This document shows positions 28,975 through 38,400 of a stretch of DNA of 64,000 bases, one piece after another. The position numbers were made by a program, and so were the translations under genes. Each line of letters begins with the position of its first letter. Positions within the stretch are counted from its first letter, which is position 1. This DNA comes from Modicisalibacter radicis (GTDB lineage: Bacteria; Pseudomonadota; Gammaproteobacteria; Pseudomonadales; Halomonadaceae). The stretch is taken from assembly GCF_900961225.1 (NCBI RefSeq), contig NZ_CAAHFN010000142.1, forward strand, positions 1-64,000. Reading direction: 5' to 3'. The notes beneath the pieces are model-generated. The model was not told where the DNA came from. It did not search any database and saw only the letters and a program-made list of their open reading frames with translations.

Positions 28975-29724
28975 ATGACGCAACGCGTAGCCGCGCTATT
29001 CGATTCCCTGGAGCAGCATGTCCGGCGCGAGCGGCAGGATGTCGACGGCCTGCGGCAACGGCTCGCCAGCCTGGAGAGCGAGAACCGGCAGCTTCGCCAC
29101 GCGCTGGCGGAACGTGCCGATAGCTCGGCCGAGCGGCAGAACGCCGCGCCGGCCGCGCCGGAGAGTGGCCAATCGCACAATGTCAACGCCGAGCGCGGCT
29201 ACCCCTTGCCGCACCGGGTGACGACGTCTGCATCGACGCCCGAACCCGCTACCGAGATCGAGCGAGCGCCCGCCGATGCGCTCGACGAAGAGCAAGGTTC
29301 CCAAAGCCGCCTGGCCATAGGCGAGGCGCCATCCCCCCAGGCGCTGCTCGATGAATGGTACCGCCGCTATACCGATACCTTCTTCAAGGGCCATACGAGG
29401 CCGTTGAAGGTCGGCATCCACGAGGATCTGGTCGCCAACGAGCCCTGGCCCGACAAGCTGGTGCGTCGCGCGCTGGCCTGCTACGTCAACCTGCCGCGCT
29501 ACCTCAAGGCCGTGCGCGCCGGCGCCGAACGCGTCGATCTGGCTGGCCAGCCGGCGGGTACCGTCACCCCCGGCGAGGCGCGTCATGCCCACAAGAAGTT
29601 GGAGACGTTGCAGGCCCAGCAGCGCAAGCGCGACAAGGCGGCACAGCGAGAGACGCGGCACGACCCGAGCGCCCGTCTCGACCGCAAGCTCGGTGACCTG
29701 CTGGCCAAGCATGGCAAGCATTGA
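28975..29724 (+). CDS. ProQ/FinO-domain RNA-binding protein
   Basis: The 249-residue protein has an N-terminal coiled coil (about 5-45), a Pro/Ala/Glu-rich disordered linker (about 45-110) and a ProQ/FinO fold at about 115-200, including LLDEWYRRYTDTFFKGHTRPLKVGI and LACYVNLPRYLKAV. A basic C-terminal tail follows. FinO-domain proteins bind structured small RNAs and mRNA 3' ends. In E. coli ProQ the FinO domain is N-terminal; here it is central, behind a coiled coil that could mediate oligomerisation. The ATG at 28975 was preferred to the adjacent TTG; GGAGG lies upstream. Confidence 0.85.
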   Translation: MTQRVAALFDSLEQHVRRERQDVDGLRQRLASLESENRQLRHALAERADSSAERQNAAPAAPESGQSHNVNAERGYPLPHRVTTSASTPEPATEIERAPADALDEEQGSQSRLAIGEAPSPQALLDEWYRRYTDTFFKGHTRPLKVGIHEDLVANEPWPDKLVRRALACYVNLPRYLKAVRAGAERVDLAGQPAGTVTPGEARHAHKKLETLQAQQRKRDKAAQRETRHDPSARLDRKLGDLLAKHGKH

Positions 29725-29837
29725 TGGCCACCATTCGCCGGCTTACGTTAACCAGCCGTTGGAAAACGGCGAGCACTTCCTTTATTAGACGCCTTGCAAT
29801 CATCCGGAGGGCTGATCATCATGAACAGCGTTCGCAA

Positions 29838-29859
29838 TTGTCACCTGACGGTCATAGAA
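29838..29859 (+). promoter_or_regulatory. Possible Pho box
   Basis: TTGTCAC, four bases, then CGGTCAT, giving two 11-bp half sites that resemble the PhoB consensus CTGTCAT-N4-CTGTCAT. A possible -10 (TAGGGT) lies about 10 bases downstream, the PhoB class II geometry. It is about 140 bases upstream of the more convincing porin promoter. Confidence 0.35.
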
Positions 29860-29972
29860 AGACGCTAGGGTCATTGCGTGACGCGGTGCCGGCATGTGCG
29901 GTATCGACGCCGTTCAGGGGGGCGTGGTCGGTAGGCGGACCGATGTGGCGAGATTAAAAACAGTGTTTTTTC

Positions 29973-30002
29973 TTGTTGCGTTCCGCCAAACCCCGGTATA
30001 AG
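29973..30002 (+). promoter_or_regulatory. Sigma-70 promoter of the porin gene
   Basis: TTGTTG at 29973-29978 and TATAAG at 29997-30002 are separated by 18 bases. Transcription would start near 30009 and give a leader of about 134 bases before the porin ATG. Confidence 0.6.
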
Positions 30003-30142
30003 GTTCCCCTGCGAGCATTGGATAATAACAAGGCTTCGCCGAGGCAAGAGCGCTTCATACAAAGAATTCAGGGGCGCGCCCGGCAAGCCGGTTGCATCTG
30101 CAAACAACGATCGAACAGTAAGCTAGTTAAGGAACTATCGCG

Positions 30143-31204
30143 ATGAAAAAGACGCTCTTAGCAACTGCCATTGCCGGTGCCATGTGCGCCTCCGCTGCCC
30201 AGGCTGCCACTGTCTACAACCAGGACGGCACTCAGGTCGACCTGTACGGTAACATCCAGCTGGGTTACATCTCCGAAGACACCGGTAGCGATTCCGAAGA
30301 CCAGATCTTCGACAACGGTTCCACCCTGGGTATCGCTGCGGAGCACCAGGTCAACCCGGGCCTGATCGCCTATCTGAAGCTTGAGATTGACGGCTTCTCC
30401 GCCGACGAAATGAAGACCTCTCAATACGACAATGGCGACACCGCCTATGCCGGTATGAAGGGCAATTTCGGTGACGTCAAGCTGGGCTCCTACGACACCC
30501 TGATGGACGACTGGGTCAAGGATCCGGTCGACGGTTCCTGGTACGCCGGTGTCAACAACTCGGCTACTTATCTGACCGGTGATAACAACGATCGCGAAGG
30601 CGATCAGCTGACCTACAAGTCGCCGTCCTTCGGTGGCCTGCAGTTTGCCGTGGGTACCCAGTACAAGGGTGACGCCGAAACCGATAACCGTATCGAAGAC
30701 GATAGCTCTGCATCCTTCTTCGGTGGCGTGAAGTACACCGTCGGCGCCCTGGATCTGGCCCTGGCCTACGACAATCTGGGTACTTATGACGGTGTAATTG
30801 CTGATCGTGATGAAGACGGCAATGTAGTCAACGTTGAAAACGATGATTTCGATGCCGGCGAAGCCTACGGTCTGTCCGCCCAGTACGCCATGGCCGCCTG
30901 GACGCTGTCCGCCAAGTACGAGCGTTTCGACGGCACTGACGATACCCTGGCGTTGACGGGTGTCGAGAACGCCGACATGTATGCCGTCAAGGCCAACTAT
31001 GCCTACGGCATGGGTAACATCTACGGTACCTACCAGTACGTCGACGAAGATCGCGGCGATGACGACGAAAGCCTCAACCAGGTCATGCTGGGCGCCGACT
31101 ACAGCCTGACGCCGGCGGTCACCTACTTCGTCGAAACCACCATGTACGACCAGGAAGACGACGAAGACGATTTCGTCGCTACCGGTCTGGCCTTCACTTT
31201 CTAA
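30143..31204 (+). CDS. General outer-membrane porin
   Basis: The 353-residue product has a Sec signal peptide (MKKTLLATAIAGAMCASAAQA), then a mature protein opening with TVYNQDGTQVDLYGNIQLGY and ending in phenylalanine (LAFTF), the hallmarks of trimeric 16-strand gram-negative porins. Alternating beta-strand patterns, GNFGDVKLGSYD and loops rich in Asp/Glu fit the family. The acidic loops suggest cation preference and suit a halophile. Codon choice is more uniform than in the neighbours, which suggests strong expression. An AAGGA site precedes the ATG, and a strong terminator follows. Confidence 0.93.
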   Translation: MKKTLLATAIAGAMCASAAQAATVYNQDGTQVDLYGNIQLGYISEDTGSDSEDQIFDNGSTLGIAAEHQVNPGLIAYLKLEIDGFSADEMKTSQYDNGDTAYAGMKGNFGDVKLGSYDTLMDDWVKDPVDGSWYAGVNNSATYLTGDNNDREGDQLTYKSPSFGGLQFAVGTQYKGDAETDNRIEDDSSASFFGGVKYTVGALDLALAYDNLGTYDGVIADRDEDGNVVNVENDDFDAGEAYGLSAQYAMAAWTLSAKYERFDGTDDTLALTGVENADMYAVKANYAYGMGNIYGTYQYVDEDRGDDDESLNQVMLGADYSLTPAVTYFVETTMYDQEDDEDDFVATGLAFTF

Positions 31205-31237
31205 GACCCTTTACGGTCGAAAGAAAGTCTAGAACCG

Positions 31238-31270
31238 AAGCCGGCCCCTCGTGGGCCGGCTTTCTTTTTT
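31238..31270 (+). terminator. Strong intrinsic terminator of the porin gene
   Basis: A 10-bp stem (31238-31247 with 31253-31262) with loop CTCGT is followed by TCTTTTTT. Confidence 0.93.
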
Positions 31271-31366
31271 CCGGGTTGATGTGAAGGGGCGGGCGGTGCA
31301 AACTCGTTGGCGCCATTCAGTTCAATTCGGCTCCCCCTGATCTTTCGTATGGATAGGACACTCGCT

Positions 31367-32431
31367 ATGAATCATCGGTTTCTGGCTCCCGTTCTGCTCG
31401 GTTTCGGGCTCTATGCCGCCTTGCCGGTCGCCCAGGCCGATATGCCGCCCAATTATCAGGGATCCACCATCGATGTGACGAAATACTTCTCGAGTCGCAG
31501 CGATGCAAAGAGCCAGAGCTTCAACTTCGGGGGCTGGAACGAGCACGAGTTTACCGTCGAGAAGGCCGGTCGTTATCTGTTCGAAAGCCACTCGCGTCCG
31601 GGCATGTCGACCCGCTATCGGATCGAGGCGCAGTTGCTGGATGAGCGGGGCAATATCGTCGCCGAGAGCGAAGCGCTGGGTTCCGACGACGGAGGCCTGC
31701 ACATGTCGCAGCGGCTCGAACCCGGCGATTACGTGCTCAAGGTCAATGCCCGGGAGTTCGGCAACACCAAGCTGAAGGGCAACCGCTATACCATCAGCGT
31801 TGCCGGGCTGGATGAGCGCGGCAACCGGCTCAGCGAGGACGAGAGCGGGGTCGAGGGCCCCAGCGGCATCGGCTTCGACCGCGAAGCCGAAGGGCCGACC
31901 ACGGCCTTCGTGCGTTCGCCGGATGCCTCGGCGGCGCTCGCCGCACCGGTTTCGCAGACTTCCTCGGCGAGTGGCTCCGGCGCGACGGCCGATACGGGCC
32001 AAGGCGATGCGGTCTCCTCGCAGGCCGCCGCGACTTCATCCTCCTTGAGCGCCGGGGCGGCGGATGGCGCCGGACAGGCAGCCGCCGAAGGCACGCCCCC
32101 CGAGGGCTTCAAGGAGATCGTCACCGACGTGAACATGCGCAAGCGCGGCAAGGCGCTGAGTTTCGACGTCCGGCAGGCGGGTACGGTCTCGGTTTCCACC
32201 TCGACCATGAGCGGCTACGAGGGTACGTACCGCATCGAGGCGCGGATTCTCGATAGCCAGGGCAATGTCGTCGCCAGCGAGCAGGGCTCGCGCTTCGCGG
32301 GCGATGTCGACATCGAGACGGTACTGCAGCCCGGCAGCTATAGCGTCTGGGTATCCGGCCAGAATTACGGCAACCCCAATGATGTGGCCAACAACTATGC
32401 CCTGAGCGTGAAGCAGCTCGACGTGCGTTGA
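31367..32431 (+). CDS. Secreted protein with two repeated beta-sandwich-like domains
   Basis: The 354-residue product has a Sec signal peptide ending in PVAQA before DMPPNYQG. Two similar domains follow, at about residues 45-155 and 265-352: each has a YRIEA-LLD-RGN (or YRIEARILDSQGN) stretch, then a PGDYVLKV/PGSYSVWV strand and an NxYxxSV ending. A Ser/Ala/Gly-rich linker of about 100 residues separates them. The pattern resembles the PPC (pre-peptidase C-terminal) beta-sandwich, but no enzyme domain is present. Function is unknown; a periplasmic or surface binding role is possible. The ATG at 31367 is preceded by AGGA and gives a clean signal peptide. Confidence 0.78.
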   Translation: MNHRFLAPVLLGFGLYAALPVAQADMPPNYQGSTIDVTKYFSSRSDAKSQSFNFGGWNEHEFTVEKAGRYLFESHSRPGMSTRYRIEAQLLDERGNIVAESEALGSDDGGLHMSQRLEPGDYVLKVNAREFGNTKLKGNRYTISVAGLDERGNRLSEDESGVEGPSGIGFDREAEGPTTAFVRSPDASAALAAPVSQTSSASGSGATADTGQGDAVSSQAAATSSSLSAGAADGAGQAAAEGTPPEGFKEIVTDVNMRKRGKALSFDVRQAGTVSVSTSTMSGYEGTYRIEARILDSQGNVVASEQGSRFAGDVDIETVLQPGSYSVWVSGQNYGNPNDVANNYALSVKQLDVR

Positions 32432-32458
32432 GTCTGCCGCTCGATTCGCTGATGCGAT

Positions 32459-32496
32459 AACGCAAGCGCCCCGCTCTCGAGCGGGGCGCTTGCGTT
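32459..32496. terminator. Bidirectional terminator hairpin
   Basis: An exact 18-bp inverted repeat (32459-32476 and 32479-32496) between two convergent genes. The outer AAC/GTT ends give short A and T stretches on both sides. Confidence 0.8.
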
Positions 32497-32526
32497 GAAG
32501 GGCAGGCGTCGGGGCGAACCCGCTCG

Positions 32527-33171
32527 TCAGGCGTCGGGCCCGCGATGACGTGGGCCCGATGGCCGCAGTGCCTCGAGCACCGCCAGTTGATCGTCGCTGA
32601 GTACCTCGCCGAGTGCCTGCTTATGTTCCTCTCGTAATGCCTGCCAGGCTTCGTGGCGCGCTTCGCGATCGTCGAGCTGCCGGTCGCGCAGCTCGCGGGC
32701 CTGGCTGAAGAACTGCTCCCGCGTGTCGGCAAGCTGGCTCTGCTCGGCGTCGCTGAGTCCCCAGCTCTTGAACAGGGCGCTGAACAGTTCGCCGGGGTCG
32801 CCGTGCCGCATCGGCGGGCGCTGGTGATCGGTGCCCGGTCCGTCATGCCGGCCGTGGTCCTGCATCCGGTGAGGCGGCACCCTCATCACGTGCAGGGCGG
32901 CGAGCTGGCGTTCGTCGAGAATCTCGCCGAGGCGCTGTTCGTGCGCCTCGCGCAGGGCGTGACGCTGCTCGCGGTAGTCGCGCTGCTCATCGGCGAAGGC
33001 CTGGCGGCTTGCCTCGTCGAGCTGCCAGCTGTCGAACAGCGCCTCGACCCGTGAGTGCGGGCCTTGCGGGCCATGGCCATAGGCCGGGCCTGGCGCGGCC
33101 TGGGCCAGGGAGATCGTGCCACCGGCAAGCAGGGCGGCAAGTAGCACAGCGGTGAATCGGGTCTTGAGCAT
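32527..33171 (-). CDS. Spy/CpxP-like periplasmic chaperone, duplicated
   Basis: The 214-residue product has a signal peptide (MLKTRFTAVLLAALLAGG...AQA) and a helical mature part rich in Arg, Glu, Gln and His. Two copies of one helical unit are visible: SRVEALFDSWQLDE...LGEILDERQLAALHVMR and ELFSALFKSWGLSD...LGEVLSDDQLAVLEALR. Spy and CpxP are periplasmic helical chaperones/sensors with similar L-x-x-Q elements. The gene lies downstream of a BaeR-like regulator, and E. coli spy is a BaeR target, which supports the call. The start at 33171 has AAGGAGA at the right distance. Four 11-bp repeats precede it. Confidence 0.78.
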   Translation of the reverse strand: MLKTRFTAVLLAALLAGGTISLAQAAPGPAYGHGPQGPHSRVEALFDSWQLDEASRQAFADEQRDYREQRHALREAHEQRLGEILDERQLAALHVMRVPPHRMQDHGRHDGPGTDHQRPPMRHGDPGELFSALFKSWGLSDAEQSQLADTREQFFSQARELRDRQLDDREARHEAWQALREEHKQALGEVLSDDQLAVLEALRPSGPRHRGPDA

Positions 33172-33210
33172 GACAGCGTCTCCTTGAGTGGACGCTGTCA
33201 GTGTCGCGCG

Positions 33211-33254
33211 GCGTTGCGCAACCAGCGCGCAGGCAATACGCAAGGATTGCGCAA
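33211..33254 (-). promoter_or_regulatory. Four tandem 11-bp units ahead of the Spy-like gene
   Basis: Read on the minus strand, four head-to-tail 11-mers run from 33254 to 33211 (33244-33254, 33233-33243, 33222-33232, 33211-33221). Each starts TTGC or CTGC and ends in C or G; three read TTGCG(C/T)A. An 11-bp direct-repeat period is typical of DNA bound by OmpR/PhoB-family regulators such as the one encoded next door. The units lie about 40-83 bases upstream of the start codon. Confidence 0.65.
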
Positions 33255-33275
33255 GTCGCAGCCGCCGCCCGGCGC

Positions 33276-33986
33276 TCACTCCTCGGGTTGAAACTTGTAG
33301 CCGACGCTGTAGACCGAGCGGATGATATCGCGCTCGGGCCATACCTCGGCGATCTTGCGGCGCAGCTTCTTGACGTGGCTGTCGACCGTGCGCTCGGAGA
33401 CGATGCGGTGATCGCGGTACATGTGATCCATCAACTGGTCGCGGGAGAAGATTCGCCCCGGCGCCTGCATCATCACCTTGAGCAACTGGAACTCCACCGC
33501 GGTCAGGCCCAGGTCGCGGCCGTCGGCCAAGGCCCGCCAGCCGGCGTCGTCGAGCTGCAGGGGAAGCGACGGCTCGAGGCCCTGCGTGCCCGCCGGAATC
33601 TGGCCGGCGACGGCCCGGGCCCGGCGCAGCACGGCCTTGACCCGGGCGACCACCTCGCGCGGGCTGAACGGCTTGCAGATATAGTCGTCGGCGCCGAGCT
33701 CGAGCCCCAGCAGGCGATCGACCTCCTCGACCCGCGCGGTGAGCATGATCACCGGCAGCCGCGGCCAGCGCTGGCGAATTTCGCGACACAGGGTCAGCCC
33801 GTCGGTGCCCGGCAGCATCAGATCGAGCAGCACCAGCGCCGGTGCCGGCTCGGCCTCGTTCAGCCAGGGCAGCACCGCATCGCCATGCTCGACGTGCTGG
33901 CTGTCGAAGCCGCTGCCGGTCAGGTAGTCGGCGATCAGGCGCGCGATCTTGGGTTCGTCCTCGACGATCAGAATGCGTTCGTTCAC
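33276..33986 (-). CDS. baeR: BaeR-like OmpR-family response regulator
   Basis: The 236-residue cytoplasmic regulator has a receiver domain with the phosphorylation site Asp55 in LVLLDLMLPGTDGL and a C-terminal winged helix (RTVDSHVKKLRRKIAEV). Blocks such as HGDAVLPW, LPGTDGLTLCREIR and GADDYICKPFSPREVVARVK are very close to E. coli BaeR, which controls mdtABCD and spy. The GTG at 33986 overlaps the kinase stop by four bases and has AAGGAGA ahead of it. It forms a unit with the RND genes upstream and the Spy-like gene downstream. Assignment as BaeR rather than another paralogue is by similarity and context. Confidence 0.9.
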   Translation of the reverse strand: MNERILIVEDEPKIARLIADYLTGSGFDSQHVEHGDAVLPWLNEAEPAPALVLLDLMLPGTDGLTLCREIRQRWPRLPVIMLTARVEEVDRLLGLELGADDYICKPFSPREVVARVKAVLRRARAVAGQIPAGTQGLEPSLPLQLDDAGWRALADGRDLGLTAVEFQLLKVMMQAPGRIFSRDQLMDHMYRDHRIVSERTVDSHVKKLRRKIAEVWPERDIIRSVYSVGYKFQPEE

Positions 33987-35437
33987 CGGCTGTCTCCTTG
34001 CAAGGGGGGCGCGTTGGCCAGGGGCACCTGCAGCGTCCAGCGCAACCCGCCCAGCGGCGAAGACGAGGGGGCGAGCGTGCCGCCGTGTGCCTTGACCAGC
34101 GCGGCGGCGATCGACAGCCCCAGGCCGCTGCCGCCGCTGCGGCGGCTGCGCGAGGCCTCGACCCGGTACAGGCGTTCGGTGAGTCGCGGCAGTGCCTGCG
34201 CCTCCACACCGGGGGCGCTGTCTTGCCAGTCGATGGTAACCCGTTGCGTGTCCTGCGTCAGGGTCACGCGCAGGTGCCCCGGGGCGTCGGTGTAGGCGCG
34301 GGTATTGGCCAGCAGGTTGTTCCACAGCTGGTGCAGCCGCTGGGGATCGCCGAGGATCGGCGCCGACCCGGGTATCGAGATATCCAGTTCGATGCCGGCA
34401 TCGTCGAGCCAGCCGCGGGCGTCGTCGAGCCGGGCGCGCAGGCTCCCGGCGATATCCAGCGGCACCAGATTGACCTCGAGCATGCCGGCGTCGCTCTGGG
34501 CGAGCAGGCGCAGGTCGCTGACCAGCCGTTCGAGCTGGCCGACCTCCTGGGCCAGCGAATTCAGGCTGTCGGCATCGGCGCGGCGGATGCCGTCCTGCAG
34601 CGCCTCGATCTCGCCGCGCAATACCGCCAGCGGGGTGCGCAACTCGTGGGCGATGTCGGCCACCCAGCGCTGGCGCGAACGGCGATTGGCCTCGAGCGTC
34701 TCGGCGAGCAGGTTGAAGTCGTGGGCCAGCCGCGCAAGCTCGTCGCGACCGCGCTCGGCCAGGCGCACGCTGTAGTCGCCTTCGGTCAGCCGCCGGGTGG
34801 CCAGTGCCATGCCGCGGGTACGCCGGCCCAGCCACCAGGAAAGCCCGCCGGCGAGCAGTAGCGAGGCCAGCGCCAGCGAGCCGATGATGATCGACAGGTT
34901 GCGCTGCTGGCGTTCGAGGAAGATCCGGTCCATGCGGGCCATCAGCTCGCGTGGCGGACGATAGCTGAGCTCGCCGACCCGCTGCCCGTCGCTGACGATC
35001 GCCACGCGCTCGAGGGTGCCCGGCGGCTCGGGCGGACCCTCGTCGTCGCGATGCGGCGGCGGGCCGATCAGCGTCTCGCCATTGGCGTCGCGGACGATGA
35101 AGTCGCGTGGATTGCCCAGCTCGCGCTGGATCGCCGATGGCGGCCGCTGCTCGCCGGGCCACAACTGGTGGCGCACCAGCCGGAACCAGGCGCGTGGGTC
35201 GTCGCGCAGCCATTGCCAGTCGCCGCCGCGGTTCGCCCACTCGTCGCCGAGCGCCTCGGCGAGGATCGCCGCCCGGTTGGCCTGGGTGCGCTCGAGGTAA
35301 TCGATGAAGCCCTGGTCGAGGCTGCGCGAGACGAACAGGAAGATCAGCCCGCAGATCGCCACGTTGACCAGCAGGATGGTGGCGAACAGCTTGAGCCCCA
35401 GCGGCGAGATGGCGGGGCGGCGCAGTCGCTTGTTCAT
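33983..35437 (-). CDS. baeS: BaeS-like sensor histidine kinase
   Basis: A 484-residue inner-membrane kinase. Transmembrane helices lie at about 13-38 and 181-203, enclosing a periplasmic sensor domain of about 140 residues. A HAMP linker (204-256), the H-box VADIAHELRTPL with His264, an N-box (LHQLWNNLLANTRAYT) and a GSGLGLSIAAALV G-box follow. The asparagine box and glycine boxes look intact. It is 13 bases downstream of the RND permease and overlaps baeR by four bases. It is expected to sense envelope stress. Confidence 0.92.
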   Translation of the reverse strand: MNKRLRRPAISPLGLKLFATILLVNVAICGLIFLFVSRSLDQGFIDYLERTQANRAAILAEALGDEWANRGGDWQWLRDDPRAWFRLVRHQLWPGEQRPPSAIQRELGNPRDFIVRDANGETLIGPPPHRDDEGPPEPPGTLERVAIVSDGQRVGELSYRPPRELMARMDRIFLERQQRNLSIIIGSLALASLLLAGGLSWWLGRRTRGMALATRRLTEGDYSVRLAERGRDELARLAHDFNLLAETLEANRRSRQRWVADIAHELRTPLAVLRGEIEALQDGIRRADADSLNSLAQEVGQLERLVSDLRLLAQSDAGMLEVNLVPLDIAGSLRARLDDARGWLDDAGIELDISIPGSAPILGDPQRLHQLWNNLLANTRAYTDAPGHLRVTLTQDTQRVTIDWQDSAPGVEAQALPRLTERLYRVEASRSRRSGGSGLGLSIAAALVKAHGGTLAPSSSPLGGLRWTLQVPLANAPPLQGDSR

Positions 35438-35450
35438 GGGGCGTGCTCGT

Positions 35451-38400
35451 TCAAGAGGCTTCCTCGCTGATTCTCGGGGCGCCGGCGAGGCGCTCGCGCA
35501 GGTTCTCGACCATCAGGTACAGGCAGGGTACCAGCACCAGCAGGATCAGCGTCGCGAAGAGGATGCCGAAACCCAGCGAGACCGCCATCGGCACGATGAA
35601 GCGTGCCTGGCGCGAGGTCTCGAAGATCATCGGCGCCAGCCCCAGGAAGGTGGTCAGGGTGGTCATCATGATCGGCCGCAGGCGGCGCGTGGCGGCGGCG
35701 GCGATCGCCTCGCGGGCGCCCAGGCCCTCGCGGCGGCGGCGGTTGGCGTAGTCGATCAAGACCAGCGCGTCGTTGATCACCACCCCGGACAGCGCCAGCA
35801 TTCCCAGCAGGCTGATGATCGACAGGCCGAAGCCCATCAGCAGATGGCCGGCCACCGCGCCGATGATGCCGAACGGGATCGCCGCCATTACCAGCAACGG
35901 CTGGATGTAGCTGCGGAAAGGGATCGCCAGCAACACATAGAGCGCGGCGAGTGTCGCCCACATCGCGGTCTTGAGCGTCGCCAGGTTGTCGGCGGTTTCT
36001 TCCTGGCGCCCGCCGAGGCCGATCTCGAGCCCCGGGAAACGGCTCTCCAAGGCCGGGAAGGCGTCGTCCTGCAAGGAGGCGAGGAGGGTGTTGACCGGCG
36101 TACCGTCGCGGACGTCGGCACTGACATCGATCACCCGGCGGCCGTCGATGCGGGTCAGCGAGGCCGAGGCGCGGCCGTGTTCGATGTGGGCCACCCGCGA
36201 CAGTGGCGCCCGGCCGCCGTCGGGGGTGAGGATCGAGAATTGCTCGAGTTCGCTCAGGCTATCGCGGGCCCCGGGCGGCAGGCGAACCTCGACGCTGATC
36301 TCGCTGCGCCCGCGTTGCTGCTTGAGCGCGGTGGCGCCCTGGAGCGGGCCGCGCAGCTGACTGGCCAGGTCGCTGCCGGTCAGCCCCAGCGCGCGGCCGA
36401 CGGGGGAAACGGCGAGCGAGAGCTGCGGCTTGCCGTTGCTGATGCCGCTGTCGATGTCGGTGACGCCCTGGTAGCCCTCGAGCGTGGCGGCCAGGGCGCC
36501 GGCCGCCGCCTCCAAGGTGGCGCTGTCGGCATGCGCCAGGCGTAGCGTCAGCGCGGCGCCGCCGCCCGGGCCGCCGGCATCGCTGGCGAAGCGGATCGCC
36601 TGGACGCCGGGCAGCGCGCCGCTGGCTTCCCGCCAGGCGCTGGCCAGCCGCGACGGTGGCCAGTCGGCGAGACTTTCGGCGGCGATCTCCAGGCGCACCT
36701 CGAGGCTGTCGCCGTTCTGGCGGGCGCGGGTGCTCTCGAACACCGGGCCATCATCGCGTGCGGCGAGCGCCGCGGCGCTTTCCAGCAAGGCGTCGCGGAC
36801 CGCACGGTCGGCGGCGATGGGGCTGCCGGCGGGCAGCGTGACGTTGGCTTCGACGCGGTCGGATTCGACCCGCGGCATCAGCGAGAAGCCCAGCCGGCCG
36901 CTCATGGCGTAGGCCAGTGCCACGCAGAGGATCGCCACCCCCAGCGCGACGGTGAGCAGACGCTGGTCGAGGGTGCGTTGCAGGAATGGCTCGAAACGCC
37001 GCTGGGTGAAATGCGCCAGCCGCCCCTGCATGTAGAGTCGCAGGCGTTCCAGCGGGCGCTGCCAGGCCGGAAGCCGGCGCCGCTCGCGGCTGTGGGCGAG
37101 GTGGGCGGGCAGCACGAACAGCGCTTCCAGCCAGGACACCAAGAACACCGTCACCACCACCATGGGGACCACGCTCATGATCATGCCCAGAAACCCCGGC
37201 AGGAACAAAAGCGGCAGGAAGGCGACGATGTTGGAGAGCACCGCGAAGCTGATCGGCACGGCGATCTCGCGGGCGCCGCGCACCGCGGCCTCGCGTACCG
37301 AATGGCCCTGTTCGCGATAGGCATAGATGTTTTCGCCGACCATGATCGCGTCGTCGACGACGATCCCCAGGGCGATGATGAAGGCGAACATCGACATCAT
37401 GTTGAGCGACACGCCGAACCAGGGCAGGAACAGCAGCGCGCCGAGAAACGCCGTGGGGATGCCCAGGGTGACCCAGAATGCCAGCCGTGCCTCGAGGAAC
37501 AGCGCCATCAGCACCAGCACCAGCGCCAGCCCCATCCAGGCGTTCTTGAGCAGCAGGTCGAGACGCTCGCGGTAGACCTCGGAGCTGTCCCAGCCCAGCG
37601 TCAGCTCGAGGCCCTGGGGCAGGTCGGCCCGCAGCCGGTCGAGTTCGCCGCGCACGGTCTCGGACAACCCCAGCGGGGTCTGGTCGCCGACCTGATAGAT
37701 CTCCAGCGAGAGGCCGGGTTCGCCGTTGTACTCGACCTCGCTGTCGCTCTCGGCGAGCCCGTCGCGGACCTCGGCGATATCGCCCAGGCGCAGCACGCCG
37801 CCGTCGCCGGTGGTGAGTATCGGCAACCGGGCGAAGTCGACGGCCAGCTCGCGACGCCCCTGGTAGCGCACCAGCCATTCGTTGTCGCGGGTGTCCAGGC
37901 TGCCGCCGGCAAGATCGATGGCCTCGCCGGCGACCAGCTCGGCCAGCGAGGCATGGGTCAGTCCGTAGCGACGCATGGCCTGTTCGCCGAGCAGGACCTG
38001 GACCTCGCGATCGCGACTGCCGGCCAGCTCGACCTTGCTTACCGAGGTCGAGGAGAGCAGCTCGGTGCGCAGGGACTCGGCGGTTTCCTGGAGCGTCAGC
38101 GCATCGACCTGGCCGTGCAGCTGCAGGTCGAGGACGCCGCGCGAGTGCCCGCTCATGCTGAAGGTCGGGGCTTCGGCATCGCTGGGAAAGGTGCGAATGC
38201 CGTCCACGGCCTGCTGGATCTCCTGGTAGACGCGCATGCTGTCGACCCCGTCGAGCAGCTCGGCGACCACGCTGCCGCTACCCTCGCTGGCGGTGGCGGT
38301 GATCTCGTCGATGCCTTCGATGTCGGCCAGCTCCGACTCGATCGCCAGCAGCATGCTCTGTTCGATCTCCTCGGGCGTCGCACCGGAATAGACGACGCTC

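Larger units (their letters stand above)
29725..30142. other. 418-bp intergenic region ahead of the porin
   Basis: No convincing gene is present. It holds a small GCCGTT-GGAA-AACGGC hairpin just after the ProQ-like gene (about 29755-29770), a Pho-box-like sequence (29838-29859), an AAAAACA/TGTTTTT palindrome near 29956-29970, and a good sigma-70 promoter (29973-30002). The last 140 bases are a long 5' leader of the porin mRNA. A 15-codon frame at 29821 with a GGAGG ahead of it was noted but is not supported as a gene. Confidence 0.6.

Noticed and set aside
29821-29868. A 15-codon frame MNSVRNCHLTVIERR with GGAGG ahead
   Set aside because: Very short, and it overlaps the Pho-box-like sequence; no leader-peptide logic (no run of one amino acid).
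33276-35240. A 654-codon fusion frame covering the response regulator
   Set aside because: The upstream part is an out-of-frame shadow of baeS; the regulator starts at GTG 33986 with a ribosome site and four-base overlap.
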